Source: JAZQLP01 sp045629205 (lineage in GTDB: Bacteria; Bacillota; Clostridia; Oscillospirales; UBA644). Taken from it: a stretch of DNA of 37,223 bases. The DNA is taken from positions 1 to 37,223 of the forward strand of contig JAZQQT010000056.1 in NCBI GenBank assembly GCA_045629205.1, given 5' to 3'. How positions within the stretch are numbered: position 1 is the first letter of the stretch; each line of letters opens with the position of its first letter. This document shows positions 8,181-17,017 of this stretch, piece by piece. The notes beneath the pieces were generated by a model. It did not search any database and had not been told where the DNA came from. It saw only the letters and a program-made list of their open reading frames with translations. The position numbers and the translations under genes are program-made.

Positions 8181-8984
8181 ATGGAAACCAAAGAATTCGC
8201 TAGAAATATGCGAAAGCTTATTGTAGAAGCTATATATAATTCCAAGAGCGGACATCCCGGCGGATCTCTTTCCTGCACGGATATCGCTGCCGTTCTTTTT
8301 AATGAAGAATTGAGAATCGATCCCGCAGATGCGAAGAATCCCGACAGAGACAGATTCGTTATGTCCAAAGGACATGCATGCTGCACTCTTTATTCGGCTC
8401 TCGCTCTTAAAGGATATTTTGATCCTGCGGAAATGAAAAACTTCCGTAAAATCGACAGTTTTCTTGAAGGACATCCGGATATGAAAACGATTCCCGGTGT
8501 TGATATGACGACCGGTTCACTCGGTCAGGGTATATCAGCTGCCTGCGGTATGGCTCTTAACGGAAAGAGAAAGAATAAAGATTACCGTGTTTACGCTATT
8601 ATCGGCGACGGAGAATCTGAAGAGGGACAGGTATGGGAGGCTATGATGTTTGCCGCTCATTACAAACTTGATAACCTTTGTTTCTTCCTTGATTTTAACG
8701 GATTGCAGATAGACGGCGACATTACAAAAGTCATGTCTCCTCTTCCTTATCCCGAAAAACTCAGCGCCTTCGGAATGAATGTTATTGAAATAGACGGTCA
8801 TGATTATGATCAGATCAGAAACGCAATTGCTCAGGCTAAAGAATGTAAGGGCAAACCCACGGCGGTTATCGCTCATACAATCAAGGGTAAAGGTGTTTCG
8901 TTTATGGAAAATGTTGCTTCATGGCACGGAACTGCGCCGAATGAAGAACAGTATTTACAGGCTATGAAGGAGTTGGATGCGTAA
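8181..8984 (+). CDS. Transketolase, N-terminal subunit
   Basis: This 267-residue protein is the thiamine-diphosphate-binding half of transketolase, which moves two-carbon units between ketoses and aldoses in the non-oxidative pentose phosphate pathway. Visible features are SKSGHPGGSLS near residue 21, FVMSKGHAC near 59, the GSLGQGISAACGMA segment, and the thiamine-diphosphate/metal motif beginning GDGESEEGQVWEA near residue 138. Full-length transketolase is about 660 residues. Here it is split into two genes, an arrangement common in anaerobic Bacillota and archaea, so this is not a truncation. The ATG is preceded by AGAGGTG. Its TAA overlaps the next gene's ATG by one base, so the halves are co-translated and should assemble as a complex. 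Confidence 0.95.
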   Translation: METKEFARNMRKLIVEAIYNSKSGHPGGSLSCTDIAAVLFNEELRIDPADAKNPDRDRFVMSKGHACCTLYSALALKGYFDPAEMKNFRKIDSFLEGHPDMKTIPGVDMTTGSLGQGISAACGMALNGKRKNKDYRVYAIIGDGESEEGQVWEAMMFAAHYKLDNLCFFLDFNGLQIDGDITKVMSPLPYPEKLSAFGMNVIEIDGHDYDQIRNAIAQAKECKGKPTAVIAHTIKGKGVSFMENVASWHGTAPNEEQYLQAMKELDA

Positions 8985-9916
8985 TGGAAAAGATTGCTTT
9001 AAGAGATGCATACGGTACCGAGCTGGTTGAACTCGGGAAAAAATACGATAATCTGTTTGTGCTTGATGCCGATCTTACAAAATCAACCAAAACAGCCGGA
9101 TTTGCAAAAGCATTTCCCGAAAGATTTGCAAACTGCGGCATTGCCGAAGGTAATATGATTTCTGTTGCTGCAGGTCTTTCTACCTGCGGAAATATTGTTT
9201 TTGCTTCTTCGTTTGCCATGTTTGCTGCAGGCAGAGCCTACGAACAGGTAAGAAATGCGGTAGGTTATCCGAAGAATAATGTTAAAGTAGTCGCAACTCA
9301 TGCCGGTCTTACAGTCGGCGAAGACGGTGCTACTCATCAGTGTCTCGAAGACATGGCGCTTATGCGTGCCATTCCGGGTATGATAGTTATCTCTCCTTCC
9401 GACGCAACACAGACAAAAGCGGCACTTCGTTTTGCCTGCGAATATAACGGACCCGTTTACATCCGTCTCGGAAGACTGGCAGTTCCCGTTATATACGGTG
9501 ATGATTATGTTTTCACTCCCGGTATTTACAATAAAATAGCAGAAGGTTCCGATATTACTCTTATGTATACCGGTCCGTTCTATGAAGCAGCTCTTCAGGC
9601 AAGAGAAATCCTTGCCGCAAAAGGCATCAGCCTTAAGATTCTTGACGTTCCGTCAATTAAACCTTTTGCAGATGAGGCTGCTGTTGAAGCAGTCAGAGAT
9701 ACCAAGGCAGTCATTACGATCGAAGATCACAATACGGTCGGCGGTTTCGGTTCTGCTGTCTGCGAAAGCCTTTGCAATATCGGAGGCGGAGTAAAAGTCA
9801 TCAGACTCGGTGCTCAGGATAAATTCGGAAAATCCGGCACCCCGGCACAGCTTCTTGCAAAATACGAAATGGATGCAGATGCGATTGTCGCAGCTGCAGA
9901 AAAGCTTTCCAAATAA
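8984..9916 (+). CDS. Transketolase, C-terminal subunit
   Basis: This 310-residue protein supplies the pyrimidine-binding and C-terminal domains of the split transketolase. The NCGIAEGNMISVAAGLS segment near residue 46 holds the Glu that activates thiamine diphosphate. FASSFAMFAAGRAYEQVRN and THAGLTVGEDGATHQCLEDMALMR follow, both typical of the family. The C-terminal domain contains the TIEDHNTVGGFGSAV segment. It overlaps the N-terminal subunit gene by one base (TAATG), so equal synthesis is likely. A 1-deoxyxylulose-5-phosphate synthase or pyruvate dehydrogenase E1 beta identity is unlikely, given the adjoining transketolase N-half. Confidence 0.95.
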   Translation: MEKIALRDAYGTELVELGKKYDNLFVLDADLTKSTKTAGFAKAFPERFANCGIAEGNMISVAAGLSTCGNIVFASSFAMFAAGRAYEQVRNAVGYPKNNVKVVATHAGLTVGEDGATHQCLEDMALMRAIPGMIVISPSDATQTKAALRFACEYNGPVYIRLGRLAVPVIYGDDYVFTPGIYNKIAEGSDITLMYTGPFYEAALQAREILAAKGISLKILDVPSIKPFADEAAVEAVRDTKAVITIEDHNTVGGFGSAVCESLCNIGGGVKVIRLGAQDKFGKSGTPAQLLAKYEMDADAIVAAAEKLSK

Positions 9917-9933
9917 TATAATAAAGTCGCGTA

Positions 9934-9967
9934 GAGGCACTGTTTATATTTTTATATACAGTGTCTC
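9934..9967 (+). terminator. Hairpin after the transketolase genes
   Basis: A 10-bp stem with one G-U pair (GAGGCACTGT at 9934-9943, ACAGTGTCTC at 9958-9967) has an A/T-rich loop. It lacks a long T-run afterwards, so it may be a weak terminator or a processing/stability hairpin before the sortase genes. Confidence 0.45.
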
Positions 9968-9989
9968 GTTTATAAAGAAAGGAAACAGC

Positions 9990-11585
9990 ATGAAGAGAAA
10001 TATTCTTTGCAGAACCCTTTGTTTGATTCTTTCCCTTATAATCGCAATGTCGCTCTTCGCCGCATGCGAAAATAACACGACGGATCCCAATGTCGATCAG
10101 CCGGATGATCCTACAGTTCCCCATGAACCTGTTAAAAAGTCTGTTACCGGCGTGGTCCTTTCCGAAACGGAATTCTTTTTGGATACTCAGGGATCTATGT
10201 ATCAGCTTGTTGCGACCGTTATTCCCGCCGATGCGGAAAATACCGGAATTTCATGGTCTTCCAGCGATGAGACTGTTGCTTCCGTTGATCCGTTTTTCGG
10301 AATGGTTCTTGCGTTGAATGAAGGAACCGCTGTTATTACCGTAACTACCGACGACGGCGGATTTACTGCTTCGGCAACCGTTACTGTGGATTTTCCTGAA
10401 GTTGATGTTGAAAATATAAATCTTTCCGTAGAAAAACTTTCATTGTATGTTGATGATGTTTCCGGTATTACAGCTGAAATTCTTCCGGAAAACGCAACGG
10501 ATAAAACGATAGTATGGACTTCTTCGGATGAAACTGTTGCTGTTGTCGATGAAGGCGGTGTGGTTACAGCCCTGAAAAAAGGAACCGCAACGGTTACGGC
10601 AACGACGGTAAACGGTTTAAGTGCAAGCGTGCAGGTTGAAGTTAAGAAAAAATCAAGTTCCGACGGAAACTCCGGGTCGGACAGCAGCTCAGGCAATGAA
10701 GACGAAACGGGTTCAAAAGTTGATACTACCGATTTGAGTTTCGGACAGAATCCGAAATATCCGGCTGCAAAACTTAACGATAATGGATTCCTTTGCTCCG
10801 ATATACTCGATAAATACAACGCATATAACAAAGATATCGTTGCCTGGTTATATCTTCCCGGAACCAATCTGAATTTTCCCGTTGCTCAAAGAGAAGATAC
10901 CGATTATCTGGCTCTCGATTCGTATTATCTTACAAGAGGCCTTGATAAAAAGAGCAGAAAAGGCGGTGCCTGCTACATAGATGAGCGTGCATCCATGGTC
11001 AGAAATTACGGTCAGTTCCTTAATCATAATACTGTTATTTACGGACACGCTCTTGATGAAGGAAATATTTTCGACCAGCTTGAAAATGTTACCCGAACAG
11101 ATGAATGGTTTAATAAAGAATCCAACAGATACATATACATCAATACTTTGAAATACAGATATAAATTCAAGATTTTCGCAACGTATTATCTTGATACTTC
11201 CGATGTTTCCAAATCTGTTATTCAGGACATCGATTTTATTAAAATCAATGATGTTCTGGCGCTTTATGCCGGAGATCCTTCAAATGAAAACTACAGCGAT
11301 GCGCGCACCCGCCTTATAAATCATGCCCCGAGCAGTAAATTTATGCTCTCGGAAAAATCATTGAAGGATACGGACGCATTTAAAAATTTCTTTAATAACT
11401 GGAAAGACAGGGTTTGTTCTTCATATTCTGAAAAAGGCGTAAATTACGGATATCTTAAGAACCGTGATTTCGGTGTAACGGTTTCGGATGATGATGTTTG
11501 CATTACTCTTTATACGTGTGCCGATTCGGGAGAAGTAATGAAGTATATTGTTCAGGCCGTTATGGTTGCCAAAGAATCAAGATAA
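9990..11585 (+). CDS. Lipoprotein with two Big_2-like domains and a class B sortase-fold domain
   Basis: This 531-residue protein starts with a lipoprotein signal peptide (lipobox FAAC, Cys 26), so it should be anchored outside the membrane. Two bacterial Ig-like group 2 repeats follow (about 45-130 and 135-215). They share the signature of a SSDETVA core and a GTAxVT strand. A Ser/Gly/Asp-rich linker comes near 225-245, and a class B sortase domain from about 265 to the end. Catalytic His 353 (in YGHA) and Cys 510 (in LYTC) are present. At Cys+8, where the next gene has its catalytic Arg, this protein has Lys 518. It may be an altered or inactive transpeptidase. The ATG at 9990 is chosen because the lipobox follows and AAAGGA precedes it; the longer frame runs into the transketolase gene. 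No sorting-signal substrate is encoded nearby. Confidence 0.88.
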   Translation: MKRNILCRTLCLILSLIIAMSLFAACENNTTDPNVDQPDDPTVPHEPVKKSVTGVVLSETEFFLDTQGSMYQLVATVIPADAENTGISWSSSDETVASVDPFFGMVLALNEGTAVITVTTDDGGFTASATVTVDFPEVDVENINLSVEKLSLYVDDVSGITAEILPENATDKTIVWTSSDETVAVVDEGGVVTALKKGTATVTATTVNGLSASVQVEVKKKSSSDGNSGSDSSSGNEDETGSKVDTTDLSFGQNPKYPAAKLNDNGFLCSDILDKYNAYNKDIVAWLYLPGTNLNFPVAQREDTDYLALDSYYLTRGLDKKSRKGGACYIDERASMVRNYGQFLNHNTVIYGHALDEGNIFDQLENVTRTDEWFNKESNRYIYINTLKYRYKFKIFATYYLDTSDVSKSVIQDIDFIKINDVLALYAGDPSNENYSDARTRLINHAPSSKFMLSEKSLKDTDAFKNFFNNWKDRVCSSYSEKGVNYGYLKNRDFGVTVSDDDVCITLYTCADSGEVMKYIVQAVMVAKESR

Positions 11586-11597
11586 AGGTGATTTTTA

Positions 11598-12677
11598 ATG
11601 GAAAACGAAGAAAAAAACACTCAGAAAGCTGAAGAAACCGTAAAAAACGAAGAACAAATCAAAGCGGATAAAGAAGCTTTTGAAGAGGCTTTGTATGCTG
11701 CCCCGGACGAAGATGATGAAGAGGAAGCCGAAAAGCCGAAAAAGAAGAAAAAAGGCAGATACGGTCCGATTTCAATTATTCTTTTGGTTATCTGCGCCGG
11801 AGTATTCGTATATTCCATGACGAATATATTGAAGCTTACGCCAAACGATTTTTCCACAAAGAGCATAATTGACGAGTTAAAACAAGAGGGGTTAAAATAC
11901 GACGAAGAATATTCGTATATCTATAATGATATTGATAATCCCGAACAGCATGCCGATGATCCGAATGATCCTTCATCTCAGGGACAAGATAAAAAGAAAA
12001 CGGCAAAGCTTGTGCTTGATGAAACGGACGGCTCGATTAGCTTTCTTGCAAGACCTCTGTCGGCAACAAAAAACAGCAGAAACGCCGACATTACCGCATG
12101 GTTGTTTTTCCCTGACGTTGCAGGCGCAGTGTCTCCGGGTTTGACGATAGATACTGCTGTCGTAAAATATAAGGATAACGACTATTATCTTTCTCATGAT
12201 CTTGAAAAGAAGGAAAACGAAAACGGATGGATCTTCTTTGACAGTAATTGCGATGGGACTTATCTGACTAATAACAGAAATACCATTCTTTACGGTCACG
12301 CGAGAAGTGACAATATGTTCGGCGGACTTAAGTATCTTAACGAAAAACCAAAATGGTATGAGAATAAGTCCAATCATTATATCCGTATTCAGACTGAAAG
12401 CCAGGACACTATCTGGCAGATATTCGCTTGGTATGAGACCAATGTGGATGATGAAGTGGCATCCGGTTACAATTATATCACAAAAAAATTCCCGAGCGAT
12501 GAATATTACGTGGAATTTCTCAATAGGCTCCAGAGTAAGAATATGATTGATTCTTTTACAAGGTTTGAGTTTGATGCCGATGATAAGATTCTGACATTGT
12601 CAACCTGTAAGACCTATGATAAAGCAATAAGAGTTGTTATTCATGCGAAACTGGTAAAACTGAGAATTTGGGAATAA
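11598..12677 (+). CDS. Class B sortase, membrane-anchored
   Basis: This is a 359-residue type II membrane protein. A highly charged Glu/Lys-rich cytoplasmic N-terminus (1-53) leads into one transmembrane helix (about 55-77). An acidic extracellular stalk and a sortase domain (about 130-359) follow. The catalytic triad is complete: His 234 in YGHA, Cys 337 in LSTC, and Arg 345 in AIRVVIHAKL. Class B sortases join surface proteins to peptidoglycan or pilin subunits by transpeptidation. The start has AAGGTG 7 nt upstream and lies 12 nt after the preceding sortase-like gene, so the two are probably co-transcribed. I see no protein with an obvious sorting motif in the window, so the substrates are elsewhere. 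Confidence 0.92.
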   Translation: MENEEKNTQKAEETVKNEEQIKADKEAFEEALYAAPDEDDEEEAEKPKKKKKGRYGPISIILLVICAGVFVYSMTNILKLTPNDFSTKSIIDELKQEGLKYDEEYSYIYNDIDNPEQHADDPNDPSSQGQDKKKTAKLVLDETDGSISFLARPLSATKNSRNADITAWLFFPDVAGAVSPGLTIDTAVVKYKDNDYYLSHDLEKKENENGWIFFDSNCDGTYLTNNRNTILYGHARSDNMFGGLKYLNEKPKWYENKSNHYIRIQTESQDTIWQIFAWYETNVDDEVASGYNYITKKFPSDEYYVEFLNRLQSKNMIDSFTRFEFDADDKILTLSTCKTYDKAIRVVIHAKLVKLRIWE

Positions 12678-12714
12678 CAGGTATCATATACTGTATGCTT
12701 GCTAAAAAATAAAG

Positions 12715-12757
12715 AAAATGAGCTGAAAATATAAGAAAATCAGTCATTTTTGTTTAT
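12715..12757 (+). terminator. Terminator after the sortase pair
   Basis: AAAATGA-CTGA (12715-12726, with one bulged G) pairs with TCAGTCATTTT (12740-12750), followed by TGTTTATTTT. It ends the sortase transcription unit about 40 nt past the stop codon. Confidence 0.6.
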
Positions 12758-12791
12758 TTTGCACAAAACCCCAGATGTCGCATATTATGTA

Positions 12792-12819
12792 TTGACACTA
12801 TATATTCCGATAATAGAAT
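12792..12819 (+). promoter_or_regulatory. Upstream promoter (P1) of the glycan-transport locus
   Basis: A perfect -35 TTGACA (12792-12797), a 16-bp spacer and a -10 TAGAAT (12814-12819) point to initiation near 12826, immediately before the hairpin at 12830-12855. The region between the sortase genes and the solute-binding protein gene (12678-13090) contains no gene. Confidence 0.65.
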
Positions 12820-12829
12820 AATTTTTTAT

Positions 12830-12859
12830 AACGGACACAATATCTTGTGTCCGTTTTGT
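12830..12859 (+). promoter_or_regulatory. Perfect palindromic hairpin at the start of the P1 transcript
   Basis: An 11-bp perfect inverted repeat (AACGGACACAA at 12830-12840, TTGTGTCCGTT at 12845-12855) has a 4-nt loop and a following TTGTTA. It begins about 4 nt past the predicted P1 start. It could be an operator for a dimeric repressor, an early terminator, or a transcript-stabilising 5' stem. The sequence alone does not decide. Confidence 0.6.
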
Positions 12860-12998
12860 TATACACGCATAACAAACGGCTATGATGTATGGTATAAGAG
12901 TGATAAATTACAAGAAAAACTGATTGGTATTTTATGCAATATAACTAAAAATGCGATTGAGGTCGTTTTTTCTAAAGAAACATAACGTGTTTCGTCGA

Positions 12999-13027
12999 TT
13001 GACTTATTTATATATATAATATATAAT
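12999..13027 (+). promoter_or_regulatory. Proximal promoter (P2) of the glycan-transport locus
   Basis: -35 TTGACT (12999-13004), a 17-bp very A/T-rich spacer and a perfect -10 TATAAT (13022-13027). A small inverted repeat, ATAAAC-5 nt-GTTTAT (13035-13051), overlaps the predicted start site and could be an operator. Confidence 0.75.
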
Positions 13028-13090
13028 TACGTGCATAAACTGTCGGTTTATCGGTAATATTTTATCGAAATCGACATAAGGAAAAGGAAG

Positions 13091-16063
13091 GTGTTTATAT
13101 TGCGCAGAAAACGGGTATTTGCTGCAGCGATTGTTATCGTGATGATTATTTCGCTGTTTGCACTTTCTGCCTGTGGAAACGGTGGTAAAAGCGAGTCGAG
13201 TGCATCCGACGTGCCGTTTGTTCCCACATATAAAAGCGGTTCTTTCGGTGAGTTTCTGCAACTGAAAGCCAGAGAATCAAGACCGAATGTCGAAGTTGAC
13301 CTCGGAATAAATTCTCCGTTGGCTTTTTATGTTCCGGAAGATTATACCGAACAGGATGAGCAATTTGACTTCAACTATTCTGTCGGTGGTCGGACAGGAG
13401 TTGTATATACTCCGTCTGAAGGCTGGGTAGAATATGTTGTCAATGTTCCTTCTGCCGGTCTTTACTGTATAGGCGTAAATTATTATGCTATCCAGGATAA
13501 GAGCGCAGCTGTTGAGAGAACAATATATGTTAACGGAGAGCTTCAGTTTAACGAAGCTCGTTCTTCGACGTTGGATCGTATCTACAAAGATAATGTTGAA
13601 GATGTTCTGGATTATGAGTCGTTCTTCTCCGAAGACGCCAAAGGTAATCAAACCAGAAGAGAACAGGTTGAACTTTTCAGATGGAATGACGGTGCATATA
13701 TAAAAGATGCTTCTGCGTCATATACTACGCCTTTGCAGTTTTATTTCGAGAAAGGCGAGAATGTAATCAGAATCGAATCAGTCCGTGAACCCTGTGCTTT
13801 TTCACGTATCTGGTTATACGGTTATCAGGAGCTTGAAGATTATGAAGTATTCCTGATGAAGAATGAATTCAATCGTAATGATGGTTCCAACGAAATAGAT
13901 AAGATTCAGGCTGAGACTCCTCAGGCTAAAAACGATCCCACATTGTTTGCCTCTTATGACAGAGCATCGGCTGCTACTGAGCCTGCAAGTATTACGACAA
14001 TTAAGCTTAATACCATCGGCGGAAACGCTTCCGGTGATCCGAGCTGGAGAACAAGCGGTCAGTGGATTGAATATGTCGTTGATGTTCCGGTCGAAGGTCT
14101 CTATAAAATCGTTATGAGAGCTCGCCAGAGTACGATGAACGGTTCGTTTGTCAGCAGAAAGATTCTGATAAACGGTGAACTTCAGTTTGCCGAAGCTCAG
14201 AATGTTGCAATCGGATATTCTTCAGACTGGCAGATGCTTACGCCTAAAGATGAAGGCGGCAACGAGCTGATGTTCCTGTTCAAACAAGGACAGAATACTA
14301 TTCGTTTTGAGTGCGGTTACGGTCAGATGGGCGATGTTATCAATGCCGTTGATGCCATTATCGCCAGACTTAACGATGATTATGCCAAAATTCTTATGAT
14401 TACAGGTTCTTCGCCCGATATCTACAGAGACTATGAATTTGACGAAGAGCTCCCGGATGTAGTTGCCGACTTTAAGACTCAGGCCGACATATTAAGAGAT
14501 GTTCATGACGAGCTGGTCAATGTTCTCGGCAGTGAAGGTCAGTATACATCTATTTTAAGAACTGTTTATAATCATCTTTATTCTCTTAATGAAAACCCTG
14601 ATTCCATAGCAAAGGATTTCTCGGTTTTCAAAAATAATATTACAAACCTCGGCACTTGGCTGTCCGATATCCGTTCGCAGCCGCTCGAAATAGACTATAT
14701 CATAGTTGCCGAAGAAAACTACAAGGCTCCCGCAGCCGAAGCCGGATTTTTCCAGGGACTTTGGTTCCAGACAAAGATGTTTTTCTCATCTTTCTTTACC
14801 GACTTTAACAGTATTTCTGCTGCAGGCGGAAATACTTATTCCGAAAATTGTAAGGTTTGGATTCTTTCGGCAAGAGATCAGGCTCAGGTCTTAAGACAGA
14901 TTATAGACCGTTCGTTTATTGATGAATATCAGATTAATCTTTCTCTTGATCTTGTTCCGGGCGGTTCGGTTCTTCCGTCAATCCTTGCCAATAAAGGTCC
15001 TGATATTATTCTTGGTCAAACAACAGAAACAGTAGTCAATTACGCAACCAGAGGCGCTCTTGAGCCGCTTGAAGGTTACGCAGGGTTTGACAAGGTTGTT
15101 TCAGAAAGATTTATTGATAATTCCACTCTCGGTATGTCCGTTGTAGTTGAAGAGGAAGGTAAGAAAGTCACTCACGTTTATGGTTTGCCCGAAACCATGA
15201 CTTTCGGAGTTCTTTTCTACAGAACCGATATTCTTGAGGATATAGGAAAGAATGTTCCGGAAACATGGGATGAGGTTTATTCATTGATCCCCGTACTCCA
15301 GAAACATTCTATGGATTTTGCTCCGCCGGATTATCAGACAATACTTTATCAGAACGGCGGATATCTTTACAGAGATAAGGATACAAACGGTCAGTTTACC
15401 GATATAGATTCCGAAATCGGCATTCAGTCCTTTATTACATTTACCGATTTCTATACAAGTTACGGTATTCCGATCTCATATGATTTCCCCAACAGATTCC
15501 GTCTCGGCGAAATGCCTGCCGGTGTTAATGATCTTTATGCTTTCTATAATAAGATGGCAGTCTTCGCTCCCGAAATCAAAGGTTTGTGGACATTCTCAGC
15601 TATTCCCGGAACCGAAAAGGCAGACGGCGAAGTTGACCGCAGCACACTTGCGGCATTTACCGCATCATGTATGTTGTCAGGCGCAAAGAACAAAGACAAT
15701 GCATGGAAATTCCTTGATTGGTGGACAAGCGATGAAGTTCAGACAACATTCGGACGGGAAATCGAATCCGTTCTCGGTGCTGCCGGACGTTATAACTCGG
15801 CAAACGTTTCAGCCGTTCTTAATATGAGCTGGACGGCTGCGGAAACAAAAGCAATCGCAGAACAGATAAAATATCTTGTTCCTACGCCCGAACATGTCGG
15901 CGGATATTATCTTACGAGATATCTCGGGTTCTCCAAAAACAGCGTAGTTGTTGATTATGAAGAACCGAGAACGGTTATTCTTGATAATTCCAAGTTCATA
16001 AACGACGAACTTGAAAACAAACGTAAAGAATTGGGTCTTCCTTTAGACTCAATCGCAGACTGA
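13091..16063 (+). CDS. Large lipoprotein: duplicated carbohydrate-binding-like modules fused to an ABC solute-binding domain
   Basis: This 990-residue lipoprotein (lipobox LSAC, Cys 28) is the probable receptor of the transport locus. The N-terminal half holds two related all-beta modules resembling galactose-binding/CBM6-type folds. Each has an x-W-x-EYVV-x-VP-x-x-GLY strand pair (near residues 112 and 323) and a later NGELQF-x-EA motif. A helical linker follows, then a family 1-type extracellular solute-binding domain (about 583-985). This includes LVPGGSVLPSILANKGPDII, the ETMTFGVLFYRTDIL segment and the WKFLDWWTSDEVQ hinge-side helix. Ordinary solute-binding proteins are 400-550 residues, so the fusion is unusual. 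The start is GTG at 13091, or TTG at 13100, which has AAGGTG 6 nt upstream; both keep the lipobox. It heads a closely packed operon with two permease genes next. The ligand is probably an oligosaccharide but is unproven. Confidence 0.88.
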   Translation: MFILRRKRVFAAAIVIVMIISLFALSACGNGGKSESSASDVPFVPTYKSGSFGEFLQLKARESRPNVEVDLGINSPLAFYVPEDYTEQDEQFDFNYSVGGRTGVVYTPSEGWVEYVVNVPSAGLYCIGVNYYAIQDKSAAVERTIYVNGELQFNEARSSTLDRIYKDNVEDVLDYESFFSEDAKGNQTRREQVELFRWNDGAYIKDASASYTTPLQFYFEKGENVIRIESVREPCAFSRIWLYGYQELEDYEVFLMKNEFNRNDGSNEIDKIQAETPQAKNDPTLFASYDRASAATEPASITTIKLNTIGGNASGDPSWRTSGQWIEYVVDVPVEGLYKIVMRARQSTMNGSFVSRKILINGELQFAEAQNVAIGYSSDWQMLTPKDEGGNELMFLFKQGQNTIRFECGYGQMGDVINAVDAIIARLNDDYAKILMITGSSPDIYRDYEFDEELPDVVADFKTQADILRDVHDELVNVLGSEGQYTSILRTVYNHLYSLNENPDSIAKDFSVFKNNITNLGTWLSDIRSQPLEIDYIIVAEENYKAPAAEAGFFQGLWFQTKMFFSSFFTDFNSISAAGGNTYSENCKVWILSARDQAQVLRQIIDRSFIDEYQINLSLDLVPGGSVLPSILANKGPDIILGQTTETVVNYATRGALEPLEGYAGFDKVVSERFIDNSTLGMSVVVEEEGKKVTHVYGLPETMTFGVLFYRTDILEDIGKNVPETWDEVYSLIPVLQKHSMDFAPPDYQTILYQNGGYLYRDKDTNGQFTDIDSEIGIQSFITFTDFYTSYGIPISYDFPNRFRLGEMPAGVNDLYAFYNKMAVFAPEIKGLWTFSAIPGTEKADGEVDRSTLAAFTASCMLSGAKNKDNAWKFLDWWTSDEVQTTFGREIESVLGAAGRYNSANVSAVLNMSWTAAETKAIAEQIKYLVPTPEHVGGYYLTRYLGFSKNSVVVDYEEPRTVILDNSKFINDELENKRKELGLPLDSIAD

Positions 16064-16079
16064 AAGGAGGAAAATAAAA

Positions 16080-17003
16080 ATGGCTGAAAAAACACTTGCG
16101 AAAAAAGCCTCGTCGTTATCAAAAAAGAGACGTTTCGAAAATCTTGACCTGATTGTTTTCCTCGGGCCGTATCTTATCACCTTCCTTGCTTTCTCGATAC
16201 TTCCGGTTTTTGTTTCGGCTATTCTTGCTTTTACCAATTTCAACATGTTGGAAATACCGGATTTTGTCGGATTTGATAACTTCAGAGATTTGTTTCTCAG
16301 CGATGAGGTTTTTACCGATTCAATAGAAACCACTCTTATTCTTGCAATCGTAACCGGTCCTCTTTGCTATTTTATGTGTTTCGGATTTGCATGGCTTATC
16401 AATGAGGTTCCGCCGAAGCCGAGAGCATTCCTTACATTATTATTCTACGCTCCGTCACTTGCAGGCGGTTTCGCGTTTGTATGGCAGCTTCTCTTTTCCG
16501 GAGACTCAAACGGATATATCAACTCATGGCTTCTTTCATGGGGTATTATTTCCGAACCGATACAATTCCTTGTCGATGCAAACTGGATGTGGCCGGTATG
16601 TATTCTGATTATTTTATGGTCTTCTCTCGGAACGTCATTCCTTACGATGATTTCCGGTTTGCAGACCGTTGATAAATCTCTTTATGAAGCCGGTGCTGTT
16701 GACGGTATCAAAAACAGATGGCAGGAGCTTTATTATATAACCCTTCCTTCCATGAGAGGTCACCTTATGTTCGGTGCCATTCTGAGTATTACCGGTTCAT
16801 TCGGTATCGGCGGTATCATCACCTCCGTTTTCGGATTCCCGACTCAGGATTATACTCTTCATACAATCATGCACTGTCTTGACGACTACGGCGGAACGCG
16901 TTTTGAAATGGGTAAGGCTTCGGCCATTGCCGTAATTCTTTTCGTGCTCTCCTTTGCATCAAATAAACTTGTTCAGTTCCTGCTCAACAGGGTAGGCAAG
17001 TAG
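16080..17003 (+). CDS. Sugar ABC transporter permease, MalF/LplB type (pair 1)
   Basis: This 307-residue membrane protein has about six transmembrane helices. The binding-protein-dependent permease EAA loop lies near residues 200-222 (LYEAGAVDGIKNRWQELYYITLP), which docks the cytoplasmic ATPase. It resembles MalF/UgpA/LplB-type carbohydrate permeases and should pair with the next gene. The start has a strong AAAGGAGG and lies 16 nt after the solute-binding protein gene. No ATPase gene of the MsmX/MalK type is present in the locus, so a shared ATPase from elsewhere is expected. Confidence 0.93.
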   Translation: MAEKTLAKKASSLSKKRRFENLDLIVFLGPYLITFLAFSILPVFVSAILAFTNFNMLEIPDFVGFDNFRDLFLSDEVFTDSIETTLILAIVTGPLCYFMCFGFAWLINEVPPKPRAFLTLLFYAPSLAGGFAFVWQLLFSGDSNGYINSWLLSWGIISEPIQFLVDANWMWPVCILIILWSSLGTSFLTMISGLQTVDKSLYEAGAVDGIKNRWQELYYITLPSMRGHLMFGAILSITGSFGIGGIITSVFGFPTQDYTLHTIMHCLDDYGGTRFEMGKASAIAVILFVLSFASNKLVQFLLNRVGK

Positions 17004-17017
17004 AAAGGAGAACGAAT

